From NCBI RefSeq assembly GCF_014645535.1, contig NZ_BMLX01000004.1:124001-188000 (forward strand): a DNA stretch of 64,000 nucleotides, read 5' to 3'. The stretch is from Silvimonas iriomotensis (GTDB lineage Bacteria; Pseudomonadota; Gammaproteobacteria; Burkholderiales; Chitinibacteraceae). The translations under genes were made by a program, and so were the position numbers. Positions 1-8,981 of the stretch are shown here, piece after piece (within the stretch, counting starts at the first letter, position 1; each line of letters starts with the position of its first letter). Below the pieces are notes generated by a model. The model did not search any database. It worked only from the letters and a program-made list of their open reading frames with translations, and was not told the DNA's origin.

Positions 1-1485
1 AAGCGCATCAACGCAACCATCCGCACACTGGGTTATCCAACAAAAAATGCACTCAAGGCCTGGTATCGCGAATATCAACAGGGCCGGGATCTGCCGACGG
101 GCTATGTGCGTTTGCAGTCAAAATATTCCGCCGACCAGAAGCAGGTGGCGGTCGATCATTACCTGAGCCATGGCTGCTGTGCTGCCGCCACCTTGAGGGC
201 GTTAGGCTATCCTGGCCGTGCGACGCTGGTTGCCTGGATTGAAGAACGATGTCCTGACATCGGCAAACGCCCTGTCGGGCGGGTCGCGGGCAGCGTTCCG
301 AAATCCCGGGAGGTCCGGCAGACGGCCGTCATTGCATTGTGCACCCGAGAAGAAAGTGCGAGCCGGGTTGCTCAAAAGGCAGGCGTGAGCAGGCCGATGC
401 TCTACAACTGGAAGAACCAGTTACTCGGTCGGGAGGATCCCGCATCCATGAAACGCCAGAAGACACCCGTATCGGAGACTGAACGTACGGCACTGGAACA
501 ACAGGTCGAATTCCTTCGACGCAACCTCCGTCAACTACAGCTTGAACACGACATCCTGAAGAAGGCGAATGAGCTGATAAAAAAAGAAACGGGCGTCACC
601 CTGCTGCGCTTGGGCAACCGGGAGAAGACGATACTGGTTGACGCCCTGAAACAGACTTACGCGCTCCCTGAGTTGTTGGCCGCATCAGGGCTGGCCCGCA
701 GTTCGTACTTCTATCACCGGGCGTGTCAGTGGCTCCCGGACAAATATGCAGCGGTGCGTGATGCCATGACCAGTATCTTCCATGGCAACTACCGCAGCTA
801 TGGCTACCGGCGCATGCACGCCGTCCTGCGCCAGGGTCATGCCCGTCTCTCTGAAAAAGTGGTGCGTCGCCTGATGCAGGAGGAGCAGCTTGTCGTTCAC
901 CGGACGCGTCGCCGCGGTTACAGTTCTTACTGCGGAGAGATTGGCCATGCGCCGGAGAATCTGCTGGCCAGGCAGTTCCATGCCCGGTCACCGAACGAGA
1001 AGTGGCTGACGGACATCACTGAATTCCCGCTGCCGTCGGGCAAGGTGTATCTCTCGCCCGTGATCGATTGTTTTGATGGCAAAGTAGTCAGCTGGTCCAT
1101 CGGCACCCGGCCGGATGCGCAACTGGCGAACAGTATGCTGGATCGTGCCATCAGTACGCTGGCCACTGGCGATCAGCCGTTGATTCACAGTGACCGGGGT
1201 GGGCATTACCGATGGCCAGGCTGGGTGCAACGGATCCAGTCGGCCGGTCTCGTCCGTTCGATGTCCCGCAAGGCCTGTTCCCCCGACAATGCAGCCTGCG
1301 AAGGCTTCTTCGGACGGTTGAAAAACGAGATGTTCCATGGCCGCAACTGGACCGGTATCACTGTGGAATGGTTCATGCAGGAGCTGGACATCTACATCCG
1401 CTGGTACAACGAGCGCCGTATCAAGCTGTCACTGGGCGGCCTGAGCCCGGTGGCCTACCGGCAGTCCCTGGGGATTGCAACGTAA
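1..1485 (+). CDS. IS3-family (IS150-like) transposase, 5' end outside window
   Basis: The reading frame is already open at base 1, so the true start lies outside the window. The protein has two N-terminal helix-turn-helix units of the type found in long single-ORF IS3 transposases, then a Lys/Gln/Leu-rich coiled coil, then an rve-type DDE integrase core. The catalytic residues are visible as D in TDITEF (near base 1012), D in HSDRGGHY (near 1192) and E in ACEGFFGRLKNE (near 1297). The C-terminus, with a YNERRIKLSLGGLSPVAY segment, is typical of the family. It cuts and joins the ends of its own element. No frameshift or stop is seen, so it may be active if the missing 5' part is intact. Confidence 0.9.
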   Translation, partial: KRINATIRTLGYPTKNALKAWYREYQQGRDLPTGYVRLQSKYSADQKQVAVDHYLSHGCCAAATLRALGYPGRATLVAWIEERCPDIGKRPVGRVAGSVPKSREVRQTAVIALCTREESASRVAQKAGVSRPMLYNWKNQLLGREDPASMKRQKTPVSETERTALEQQVEFLRRNLRQLQLEHDILKKANELIKKETGVTLLRLGNREKTILVDALKQTYALPELLAASGLARSSYFYHRACQWLPDKYAAVRDAMTSIFHGNYRSYGYRRMHAVLRQGHARLSEKVVRRLMQEEQLVVHRTRRRGYSSYCGEIGHAPENLLARQFHARSPNEKWLTDITEFPLPSGKVYLSPVIDCFDGKVVSWSIGTRPDAQLANSMLDRAISTLATGDQPLIHSDRGGHYRWPGWVQRIQSAGLVRSMSRKACSPDNAACEGFFGRLKNEMFHGRNWTGITVEWFMQELDIYIRWYNERRIKLSLGGLSPVAYRQSLGIAT

Positions 1486-1515
1486 ACCAGTCCAGGAAAA
1501 CGTCCGCACCCCCGC
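1..1515 (+). mobile_element. Right part of an IS3-type insertion sequence
   Basis: This is the transposase frame plus a short 3' flank. The right terminal repeat should lie just after the stop at 1485, where a CCAGTCCAGG... stretch ends in a run of C near 1513. The left end is outside the window, so neither the inverted repeats nor a target duplication can be confirmed. The right boundary is an estimate. Confidence 0.55.
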
Positions 1516-1905
1516 CTGATGCAGTAATTTGCACCGAAAACTGACCCACGTAGAACACTGTCCCGCGAGGTAGCGAGCGGGAGCCGGGCCTTCTTCCTGC
1601 GTGCCTAGAGGCTACAGCAACACTCGCGATAAACAGCGGACGCTATTGGTTGCAGTGCCGCCCAACGCCGCTGACAAGCAAACGGGCACTTTGGCCGATG
1701 ACCTGCCTACTGTTGTTTGTGGCTGGCGGCAAATCGGCCGAAGCAGACTTGCACCCCTTTCGCCGGCATGTCCGCTTCTAACCGCTGAACAGCCCCCTGA
1801 AAACCTGACGTGCCTGGCACGGCGGGGCAACTGGACTGCCCCGGCTCCTGTAGCCAATCCCGCCCTCTGCCCGGCCGCAAGGGGGTCACGCGCAGACGGG
1901 CCGGC
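1516..1905. other. Non-coding junk region next to the IS
   Basis: No convincing gene is present. Bases 1530-1556 (CACCGAAAACTGACCCACGT) resemble the terminal repeats of IS21-type elements, suggesting a remnant of a second insertion sequence. The rest is the degenerate repeat-like sequence that recurs near 3.8, 4.6, 9.2 and 14.2 kb. Short ORFs here lack ribosome-binding sites and recognisable protein sequence. Confidence 0.5.
1721..1748 (+). repeat. 28-bp dispersed repeat, copy 1
   Basis: This 28-mer is identical, in inverted orientation, to 9209-9236. Its core is GGCAAATCGGCCGAAGCAGA. Looser relatives with a CTTCGGCC core are seen near 3840, 4605 and 14,200, always in gene-free sequence beside mobile or remnant genes. 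Confidence 0.75.
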
Positions 1906-3573
1906 TTAACGCTTGCCGGCCGCCTCTTCTCGTCGGCGCTTGGCCTCTTCCAGCAGGTAGACCTGGTAATCGTCCAGATCGCCCGCGAAATCGCTGACCC
2001 CGCCACGCGACACCATCCAGAATTCGTCGCACACCGCGCGCAGCAACGCCCGGTCGTGGCTGACCAGCATCACCGAGCCTTCGAACTCGTTCAGCGCCAC
2101 GCTCAGCGCCTCGCGGGTGGCAAGGTCCAGATGGTTGGTCGGTTCATCCAGCAGTAGCAGGTTCGGCCGCTGCCACACGATCATGCACAGCACCAGCCGC
2201 GCCTTCTCGCCGCCGCTCATGCTGCCGACCGCCTGCTTCACCATGTCGCCGCTGAAGTTGAAGGTGCCGAGGAAATTGCGCAACCCCTGCTCGCGGCAAT
2301 CGTTGGCCGACGGCCGCATCGCCGCCGGGGTGTCGCGCACCAGACGGAACATGTGCTGCAGCGGATCGTCGTCCGGCCGCAGCACGTCCAGCTCCTGCTG
2401 CGAGAAGTAGCCGATATTGAGCCCCTTGCCACGAATGATCTCGCCACCGACCGCCTGCAGCGCCTCGGCCACGGTTTTCACCAGCGTCGACTTGCCCTGG
2501 CCGTTGGCACCGAGAATGCCGATACGCTGCCCGGCCAGCACGGTGCGGTTCACGTTGCGCACGATCACCGTCGGCGGCGTGTCTTGCGGCGCGCCCTCCG
2601 GCGCCGGATAGCCGAACACCGCGCCGGTCATCGACAACATCGAGTTCGGCAGGCTCTGCGGCTCTTTGAATTCGAACTGGAATTCGGCATCGGCCAGCAC
2701 CGGCGCGATCTTCTCCATCCGCTCCAGCGCCTTGACCCGGCTCTGCGCCTGCTTCGCCTTGCTGGCCTTGGCCTTGAAGCGATCGATAAACTTTTGCAGG
2801 TGCGCCATCTTTTCCTGCTGTTTGGCCAGTGCCGCTTGCTGCAGGACCAGCTGTTCGGCACGCATGTCCTCGAACTTGCTGTAATTGCCGCCGTAGCGCA
2901 CCAGCTTGGCATTGTCGACGTGCAGCGTCACGTTGGTGACGGCATCGAGGAATTCGCGGTCATGGCTGATTACCACCATGGTGCCGGCGTATTGCTTCAA
3001 CCACGCTTCCAGCCATACCAGCGCGTCCAGATCCAGGTGGTTGGTTGGCTCGTCCAGCAGCAGCAGGTCGGACGGACACATCAGCGCACGCGCCAGTTGC
3101 AGCCGCATGCGCCAGCCGCCGGAAAAGCTGTTCACCGGCTGCTGCAGCTCGGCAACGCTGAAACCCAACCCGAGAATCAGCGCCTGCGCCCGTGCCGGCG
3201 CGTCGTGGGCGCCGGCATCGTTGAGTGCGGTATAGGCGTGCGCCATGCGCATGTAGTCTTCGCCGGCCTCGGCCTCGGTCACCTCCTGCTGCGCGGCGAG
3301 CAGGGTGGTATCGCCTTCGACCACAAACTCGGTCGCCGTCTGCGCTGTTTCCGGCATGTCCTGTGCCACCTGCGACATGCGCCACTGCGACGGGATCGAC
3401 ACATCGCCTCCGTCTTCGTGCAGCGAGCCGTTCAGCACCGCGAACAGCGAGGATTTGCCGGCGCCGTTGCGGCCGACCAGGCCGACTTTCTCGCCGGGAT
3501 TGAGCGTCACCGACGCGTTGTCGAGCAGGACTTTGGTGCCGCGGCGCAAGGCCACGTTTTTCAGAATGATCAT
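1906..3573 (-). CDS. yheS: ABC-F family ATPase, YheS type
   Basis: This is a soluble protein with two ABC ATPase domains and no membrane segment, the ABC-F layout. ABC-F proteins bind the ribosomal E site and help stalled translation. Domain 1 has Walker A GRNGAGKS at residues 34-41, a signature SFSGGWRMRLQLARAL and Walker B LLLLDEPTNHLD. A Lys/Gln-rich linker (about 230-300) forms the ribosome-contacting arm. Domain 2 repeats the motifs (GANGQGKST, SMSGGEKARLVL, LLLLDEPTNHLD). The start MIILKNVALRRGTKVL fits YheS. At 555 residues it lacks most of the C-terminal extension of E. coli YheS (637). Paralogue assignment (YheS rather than Uup or EttA) is by sequence impression. Confidence 0.88.
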   Translation of the reverse strand: MIILKNVALRRGTKVLLDNASVTLNPGEKVGLVGRNGAGKSSLFAVLNGSLHEDGGDVSIPSQWRMSQVAQDMPETAQTATEFVVEGDTTLLAAQQEVTEAEAGEDYMRMAHAYTALNDAGAHDAPARAQALILGLGFSVAELQQPVNSFSGGWRMRLQLARALMCPSDLLLLDEPTNHLDLDALVWLEAWLKQYAGTMVVISHDREFLDAVTNVTLHVDNAKLVRYGGNYSKFEDMRAEQLVLQQAALAKQQEKMAHLQKFIDRFKAKASKAKQAQSRVKALERMEKIAPVLADAEFQFEFKEPQSLPNSMLSMTGAVFGYPAPEGAPQDTPPTVIVRNVNRTVLAGQRIGILGANGQGKSTLVKTVAEALQAVGGEIIRGKGLNIGYFSQQELDVLRPDDDPLQHMFRLVRDTPAAMRPSANDCREQGLRNFLGTFNFSGDMVKQAVGSMSGGEKARLVLCMIVWQRPNLLLLDEPTNHLDLATREALSVALNEFEGSVMLVSHDRALLRAVCDEFWMVSRGGVSDFAGDLDDYQVYLLEEAKRRREEAAGKR

Positions 3574-3948
3574 GGGAAGCGCCGTGCGGCAGCAGAAAAC
3601 AGGTTACGCCGCGACCGGCGACAAGGCGGGAAGACGACAGAAAAGTGGCCAACGTTGGCCGCATCATGGCAATGGAGCAGCGCCGCCACATGCTGCAAAG
3701 CAATAAAAACGGCACGGCGCAGATGGTAACACGCCCCTACGCGCTCCGAAGGGGAAGAAAGTTGACGTTCGGTGCCGGCAACAGAGAAATGGCCGGTATG
3801 TGGCTCTGAGCAGACTTTCAGGACAAATGGGCTAACAGACCGCTTCGGCCGAACAGCCGCTGAATCCTGTCGGTTCGGATGAGCAGCAGCCCGCCGTCTG
3901 TGTGCGAACCAAATAATTGGACTCCTCTCAACCACCAAGGAGTCCGGC
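3574..3948. other. Gene-free stretch with degenerate repeat
   Basis: I see no gene here. Bases about 3808-3915 contain a degenerate member of the dispersed repeat family (GACCGCTTCGGCCGAACAGC core). The last 20 bases carry the AAGGAG ribosome-binding site of the integrase at 3949. Confidence 0.5.
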
Positions 3949-4563
3949 ATGGAAACCATCTGTAAGCGAGAAGCCTGGAACAAGGGCAAGCTCGTGGGCC
4001 AGAAACCACCTCTCAGGTTGAAAGATATCTGGACGATTCGTATCTACCTTCAAAACACCCATGCTGTCCGCGACCTCGCCATGTTCAATTTGGCAATCGA
4101 TAGCAAGTTGCGGGGGTGCGATCTCGTCAGTCTGCGCGTCCGCGATATCGCCCACGGGAGTCAAGTCCTTCCCCGAGCCATTGTCATTCAGAGAAAGACG
4201 CAAAGACCCGTACAGTTTGAAATGACTGAACCTACAAGAATGGCTGTCTCTGCCTGGTTGGACAAAACCAAACTGCGGGGAGATCAATATCTCTTTCCGA
4301 GCCGCCCAGCACCGGCGTTCCATATTTCAACACGGCAGTATGCGCGTATCGTGCATCACTGGGCTGACGCTGCCGGCCTTGACTCGTCGGTCTACGGGAC
4401 ACACTCGATGCGACGAACAAAAGCAACGCTGATCTACAAACGAACGAAAAACCTGCGTGCTATTCAACTGTTGCTTGGTCATTCCAAACTGGAAAGCACG
4501 GTCCGATACCTCGGTATCGAGGTGGATGATGCTCTGGAGATATCGGAGCAGACAGAAATATAG
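3949..4563 (+). CDS. Solitary short tyrosine recombinase/integrase
   Basis: This 204-residue protein consists almost entirely of the catalytic domain of tyrosine recombinases. The family residues are present: Arg in DSKLRGCDLV, Lys in VIQRKTQRPV, the HxxR box in HSMRRTKA, His in LLGHSKLEST and the Tyr nucleophile in VRYLGI. It has no arm-binding domain, unlike phage or island integrases. Short stand-alone integrases of this kind are scattered in betaproteobacteria, often outside obvious mobile elements. ATG at 3949 follows AAGGAG at ideal spacing. The gene is flanked by degenerate repeat sequence and by the stub of a DUF1254 gene, so it probably marks an insertion scar. Its target site is unknown. 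Confidence 0.85.
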   Translation: METICKREAWNKGKLVGQKPPLRLKDIWTIRIYLQNTHAVRDLAMFNLAIDSKLRGCDLVSLRVRDIAHGSQVLPRAIVIQRKTQRPVQFEMTEPTRMAVSAWLDKTKLRGDQYLFPSRPAPAFHISTRQYARIVHHWADAAGLDSSVYGTHSMRRTKATLIYKRTKNLRAIQLLLGHSKLESTVRYLGIEVDDALEISEQTEI

Positions 4564-4736
4564 CTTCTAGCACCCGCTGCTCGACAATGTCGGGCAGCGG
4601 TAAAGTTTCGGCCAAAGCGGTCGGTGGGTGTTCCGTATGTGATCGGCAGCTTCCTGACTGCACCAGCCGGTCCATGGCCGTGGCGCCGGTCTAAAGGATT
4701 GAGAGTCCAATTCTGCTACTCAACTCCGGGGTGACG
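4564..4736. other. Degenerate repeat sequence between integrase and DUF1254 stub
   Basis: No gene is seen. The segment 4587-4680 resembles the dispersed repeat family (AGTTTCGGCCAAAGCGGT core). It joins directly onto the truncated DUF1254 reading frame. Confidence 0.4.
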
Positions 4737-4805
4737 TTGGGTGTAACAGACGAGGTGAACCAGAAGATATTCAAGATGCTGGATTTTGAAGAGGTCACAC
4801 TCTAA
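4737..4805 (+). pseudogene. 3' stub of a DUF1254/DUF1214 gene
   Basis: Read on the plus strand, these bases encode GVTDEVNQKIFKMLDFEEVT and a stop. This matches the last residues of the intact gene at 7473-8981 (GATDEMNQKIFKMPDFELVS). Only about 22 codons survive and nothing upstream continues the frame. It is the tail of a third DUF1254 paralogue, pointing the opposite way to the intact cluster, whose body was removed, probably when the integrase/repeat segment was inserted. Confidence 0.7.
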
Positions 4806-4828
4806 CTCCCGGTCGATCTGGTCGATAA

Positions 4829-4866
4829 AAAAGCCCCGGCGCTGAGTGCGCAGGGGCTTTTTTTCT
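4829..4866. terminator. Bidirectional rho-independent terminator
   Basis: An AAGCCCC...GGGGCTT stem with A-run before and T-run after can terminate both the DUF1254 stub (+) and the DUF1254 gene ending at 4877 (-). Confidence 0.8.
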
Positions 4867-4876
4867 GGAGTGCCGA

Positions 4877-6307
4877 CTATTTGGCTTCGCGCTCAAACTC
4901 GGGCAACTTCCACGTGCCAGACAAGACTTCTTCCTTGGGCTGGTAGATGCGCAGAATGGCGTAGAAACCGCCCTTGGGTGCGGGCAACCAGTTGGTGCCG
5001 TCGGTAGGTTTGTCGGCTGAGACGGTGACGGTAAAACCACCATCTGCGTCTTTCTTGATGCCCGGGGTGTCGCTACCAAACTTGTACCGGCTGATGGGAT
5101 TCTCGATCAGCATTTTGGTCGTGGCATCGTAAATGGTCAGCGACCAGAAGGCGTTGTTGGGCGGCTCACCCGAGAACTTCACCTTATAGGCGTTGTTGCC
5201 ATCCAGCGGCTGGTTCTGGCTGTCGGTATAACGCAGCGGGTACACCGCTTCTTTCTCGCCATTCCCACCCAGGTACGGGCCGGCCACCACCGCCCGGAAT
5301 GGATAGTTGTACCCGAAATTGTCCATGCCCTTGTTGAAGCTCCAGCCCTGGCGGGACTCGGATATCTGCGTGACCGAGGCCACGGCAATGTACGGGGCAT
5401 CTTCAACGGCGCGCATCAAGCCTTTCTTTTGCGCGTCGTTGAGTTTGCTCGGGTCAAAGCCCTTGTCGGTCAAGCCAATGCGCTCAAATTGCCCGTAGAG
5501 CGCTTTGTCATCCGGGCGCACCGGGTTGTCTTTCAGCACGGCAGCCAGTTGGGTGTAGAAACCCAGCGGATCGTCACCGATATCCGGCAGCGGTGTCAGC
5601 GAGGCGGCCGGGGCTTTCCAGTCTTTCTTGCCCAGCGCGGACAGCGGACGCAGATCAAACTGGTCTTGCAGGGCGTGCAACTTGCTCATGTCCTCGCCCG
5701 GCGAAACGCGCATGCGGCCCCACAGCCAGACCTTGCTGGTTTTGATATCCAGCCGTTTCACGCCAGCGGGCAGTTTGCCTTTCCAGCCCGGACCCACCAG
5801 CGCAAAGCGGCCGGCTTTGGTGCCGGTGGTGCGGCGGCCGATATAGTGTTCCAGCTCTTGCCACATGTTGAAGGTATCGACCACGTAGTAGCGGTCGTGG
5901 GTATCGGGCACCGACAACACATACGGGCCGTGCGACAGATCAACCACCGCGCTCAGGTAGGCGGTGTCGTTGTTGGCGGTCGGCATGTCCAGCGCCTTGG
6001 GCGTGGCCAGTTCACGCGCCCAGCCGATCTGGTTCATCGGGGCGCGGTAGCTGGTGGCCGGCTTGGGATCGGGTACGTCGATGTACTCGCGCATGACGCG
6101 TTCCATACGCACCAGCGGGTAGCCCCAGATATAGGCCGACAAGCCCTGTTCGTAGGCATCGTATTCCATGCCTTTGGCGACGTTTTCCGGCGTGCCGGCG
6201 GTTTTCAGTATTGGATCGGGCCAGTCTTTGGCTTGGGCAAGCGGGCTAGCCGCCAGGCTTGCGGCAATCATGGCCATGACCAACAACGATTGACGAGCTT
6301 TAAACAA
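4877..6307 (-). CDS. DUF1254/DUF1214 exported protein
   Basis: I use a TTG start at 6307 because GCAAGGAGAG sits just upstream and the protein then begins with a classic signal peptide (MFKARQSLLVMAMIAASLAA, cleavage near SPLAQA). Upstream in-frame ATGs give an implausible N-terminus. The mature 450 residues match the DUF1254-DUF1214 architecture: an N-terminal half with YIWGYPLVRMERV and a C-terminal half ending in GTNWLPAPKGGFYAILRIYQP. The biochemical role of these periplasmic proteins is not established. It is the last gene of a three-gene minus-strand cluster with an outer-membrane channel and a second DUF1254 paralogue, which suggests a shared envelope function. Confidence 0.85.
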   Translation of the reverse strand: MFKARQSLLVMAMIAASLAASPLAQAKDWPDPILKTAGTPENVAKGMEYDAYEQGLSAYIWGYPLVRMERVMREYIDVPDPKPATSYRAPMNQIGWARELATPKALDMPTANNDTAYLSAVVDLSHGPYVLSVPDTHDRYYVVDTFNMWQELEHYIGRRTTGTKAGRFALVGPGWKGKLPAGVKRLDIKTSKVWLWGRMRVSPGEDMSKLHALQDQFDLRPLSALGKKDWKAPAASLTPLPDIGDDPLGFYTQLAAVLKDNPVRPDDKALYGQFERIGLTDKGFDPSKLNDAQKKGLMRAVEDAPYIAVASVTQISESRQGWSFNKGMDNFGYNYPFRAVVAGPYLGGNGEKEAVYPLRYTDSQNQPLDGNNAYKVKFSGEPPNNAFWSLTIYDATTKMLIENPISRYKFGSDTPGIKKDADGGFTVTVSADKPTDGTNWLPAPKGGFYAILRIYQPKEEVLSGTWKLPEFEREAK

Positions 6308-6483
6308 TTGATCTCTCCTTGCGGGTTGGTGTGGTGACGCTTCTCGATCAGCGTGCCTGAGCGTCGATCCAGGGGGATATGCGGAGCCTGCGCCGGGTGA
6401 GCAACACATGGCTGGCTCCCATCAGCATAGCCAGGCAAATGACGAGTGCAATCAACAGCCCTGGTGACAGCGAATAACCTTCT

Positions 6484-7296
6484 TTACTTGGGGAACAGCA
6501 GGGTCACGACCGCTCGCAGCCCCCAGCCATGCGCCCCGGAATCCGGCGAGGCGGCCCAGTAACGCACGCCGCCGCCCAGACTGACCGGCTGGTTGCCGAA
6601 CTTCACGAGTTTGCTGACCATGCCATTGATGGGTACCGACCACTGCCGGTGGGTCCAGTCATAGGTGGATTCGGTGTTCAGGGTGTAGGTCCAGGCATCC
6701 TTGGTGGTGTAGGCCAGGAAGGGCTGCAAGAATGTCGAGTTCACCTCGGGACGGTCGCTTTGTCCGGCAAAAGACCAGATATGGTTGGCCAGCGCGCCGT
6801 AGGTCCAGCCGTGGTTTTGCCAGAGCAGAACGGCGGTAGGGCCAGCGCCCCATTTCTCGGCACCCAGCAGTTTGTTGGTGTCGGTGGGCAACAGCAGCAC
6901 TGGGCCAACGCCCCAGATCAGGCCACTTTCAGTGGGCTTTTGCGGCGACAGGAAAAAGCTTTGCACCACGTCGCCAATCCCGCTTTGTGAGCCCGCACCC
7001 GGTGCGACATCACTTTGCGAGACCACTGGCACAATGGTGCGCGAAATCAGGTTCCATTCATCATTCAGATGAAACGGAATCACCGGCTGGAAGTTCAGTA
7101 GATATTTGTCGCCATCTCGCGACGGGCCGATGTCATCGTCGTAGTTGAACTGAAAGGGCACGCTGATCAAAGCCGCCACCGGGTTGCTCAGCTTCTGCGC
7201 GAGGTCTGAGTCACTGTCAGACCAGGCTTGGGCAGAAGATAGAGCCAGTACCATGCCGCTCAGGGCAGGCAAGACAAGTTGAATGCGTGTACGCAT
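6484..7296 (-). CDS. Outer-membrane channel/transporter-like beta-barrel protein
   Basis: The 270-residue protein has a signal peptide (MRTRIQLVLPALSGMVLALS, cleavage after AQA). Its sequence of alternating polar and aromatic residues typifies beta-barrels and ends in an aromatic/hydrophobic strand (GLRAVVTLLFPK). It resembles the family annotated as transporter or phenol-degradation MetA-pathway outer-membrane proteins (PVIPFHLNDEWNLISRTIVP). ATG at 7296 has a GGAGAG site. It lies between two DUF1254 genes, with 175-nt gaps on both sides, so cotranscription is likely but not proven. The substrate is unknown. Confidence 0.75.
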   Translation of the reverse strand: MRTRIQLVLPALSGMVLALSSAQAWSDSDSDLAQKLSNPVAALISVPFQFNYDDDIGPSRDGDKYLLNFQPVIPFHLNDEWNLISRTIVPVVSQSDVAPGAGSQSGIGDVVQSFFLSPQKPTESGLIWGVGPVLLLPTDTNKLLGAEKWGAGPTAVLLWQNHGWTYGALANHIWSFAGQSDRPEVNSTFLQPFLAYTTKDAWTYTLNTESTYDWTHRQWSVPINGMVSKLVKFGNQPVSLGGGVRYWAASPDSGAHGWGLRAVVTLLFPK

Positions 7297-7472
7297 CGGT
7301 CTCTCCAGATTTTGACAGGGAAGGTGTGCGCAAAACCAGCGACACGACCTGGACTACCGCGTGGGCGGTCCAGGGTGTCCGGTCAGGCAAAGGCAGGGTG
7401 GCCTGCATTCGTGGCGGACCACTCAAGAGGTAAAACCGCAGAGCGCTTTACTACTGGAACAACCGCAAAGAC

Positions 7473-8981
7473 TCAGCTCACCAGTTCAAAGTCCGGCATC
7501 TTGAAGATTTTCTGATTCATTTCATCCGTGGCCCCGTAAAAACGGAACGCAGGCAAAGGACGTTTGCCGCTGGTGGGAATCCAGTTTGCTTCCAGCCCGG
7601 CCGGTGCTTTGGGGCCGACGTAGAGCGTCACGCTGCCATCGCTATTCTTTTTCATCTTGTTCATGTCGTAGGTCGAGAGCGTCGTACGGTTGGACTCGCT
7701 GTAGATGAATGAGAACGTGGCGCGGTCGTATACCGTTAAAGCCCAGAACTGCTTGACTGGCATTTGTGCAGGGACGTCGATCTTGTACAGCTTGCCGGCC
7801 TCCAGCAGTTTGCCGTTCTTGTCGGCCATGGCCATCATGTATTGATTGGCCGGGGTGTCGGTTTCGACCTTGGGCATATAGGTGCACCAGAAATACTCGG
7901 CGGCACGTTCTGTCACATCAATGCGATCTTCATAGGTGAAGGTGAAGGTCTTGTTGGTGTCGGTCTGCATCAGCGACACGTAGTGCCGATCCGGCCAGAA
8001 CACGCGCTTGACCATTTCGGTATCAAACCACCACTGCAGATAGAACCAGACATCAATGGCTGCCTGCCGCATCGCCCGTTTGGCGGTGTCGTCCGGCGAG
8101 AACGGCTTGCCTTTCTCGATCCCCAGCGAGGTCAGCATGCCCATCATGACTTTGTCTTGTTCCTTGACCGGCTCCACTGACATGATCTCGTGCATGTCCT
8201 GGAAATGGCGCTCGTCGTAGAACGGCAGCGTCGGGTAACGCATGTCGATCGGATCAAGAAACCGTTGTTTGGGCGGGTTGGCCGCATCAGACAGGTAATA
8301 CATGCGCAGGCGTTGCGCATATTGGTATGCATCTGCTGCCGTCTTGCCGGCGGCTGGCACGGAGCGGAACGCAAAGGCAACCCGGTAATTGGGCGATGGC
8401 ACATGGATATAGCCAGCGGGCACATCGCCTTTGAAGTCGGGCGGGGTAAACAGGATCTTGCCGCCTTTACCCTTGTCCAGACCGGACGGCCCTACATCGG
8501 CAATCGTGTATTGCCAGGCATCCACCACCTGTCCGTACAGGCTGCCATCGGGCCCGGCTGCGGGTAGTTCGAGCACAACCGGGCCTTTGCGCAAGTCTGT
8601 AAATGCGGAGATATACGGCGTCACGCTGTTGGCGGTGATGGCCTCCAGCTTCGGGGTTGCGGGTCGCGAATAGGTAATGATGTCGTTGTCTTTGAGGCCC
8701 AGTTCATCGATTGCCGCACGGCGAAAACTGTAAATGGCAATTGCAGGCATGTTCCACAGAATGGCTTCAAAGGCGCGGTGATATTTGACCTCATAATCGA
8801 AATCCTTGATCGAGGTTTTGGCACCCGCAGGCGGCTGACCACCTAATGGCTCGCCCTTGGCACCCGCTGCGCCCGTCAGTTTGACGGGTTCGGTATCAGC
8901 CAGCGCTTCGCTGGTAGAAAGGGTCACTGTGCTTGCTACTGCCGTTGCTGCACTTGCCAGCAAAAAATTGCGTCTATCCAC
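7473..8981 (-). CDS. DUF1254/DUF1214 protein with twin-arginine-like signal
   Basis: This is the first gene of the cluster. The GTG start at 8981 is preceded by GGGGAGA. The N-terminus MDRRNFLLASAATAVASTVT has a twin-arginine-like motif, so export by Tat is possible, in contrast to the Sec-type signal of its downstream paralogue. The DUF1254 half contains YHRAFEAILWNMPAIAIYSF. The DUF1214 half carries the FWALTVYDRATFSFIYSES and KAPAGLEANWIPTSG segments. Its C-terminus ends in ...NQKIFKMPDFELVS, the sequence also preserved in the stub at 4737. No enzymatic motif is known to me. Confidence 0.83.
   Translation of the reverse strand: MDRRNFLLASAATAVASTVTLSTSEALADTEPVKLTGAAGAKGEPLGGQPPAGAKTSIKDFDYEVKYHRAFEAILWNMPAIAIYSFRRAAIDELGLKDNDIITYSRPATPKLEAITANSVTPYISAFTDLRKGPVVLELPAAGPDGSLYGQVVDAWQYTIADVGPSGLDKGKGGKILFTPPDFKGDVPAGYIHVPSPNYRVAFAFRSVPAAGKTAADAYQYAQRLRMYYLSDAANPPKQRFLDPIDMRYPTLPFYDERHFQDMHEIMSVEPVKEQDKVMMGMLTSLGIEKGKPFSPDDTAKRAMRQAAIDVWFYLQWWFDTEMVKRVFWPDRHYVSLMQTDTNKTFTFTYEDRIDVTERAAEYFWCTYMPKVETDTPANQYMMAMADKNGKLLEAGKLYKIDVPAQMPVKQFWALTVYDRATFSFIYSESNRTTLSTYDMNKMKKNSDGSVTLYVGPKAPAGLEANWIPTSGKRPLPAFRFYGATDEMNQKIFKMPDFELVS

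Noticed and set aside
1601-1909. 102-codon frame after the IS
   Set aside because: Runs through degenerate repeat sequence with no site or protein similarity.
2353-3729. 458-codon open frame antisense to the ABC-F gene
   Set aside because: It mirrors a GC-rich coding strand, has His/Arg/Gln-rich shadow composition and no ribosome-binding site or known domain.
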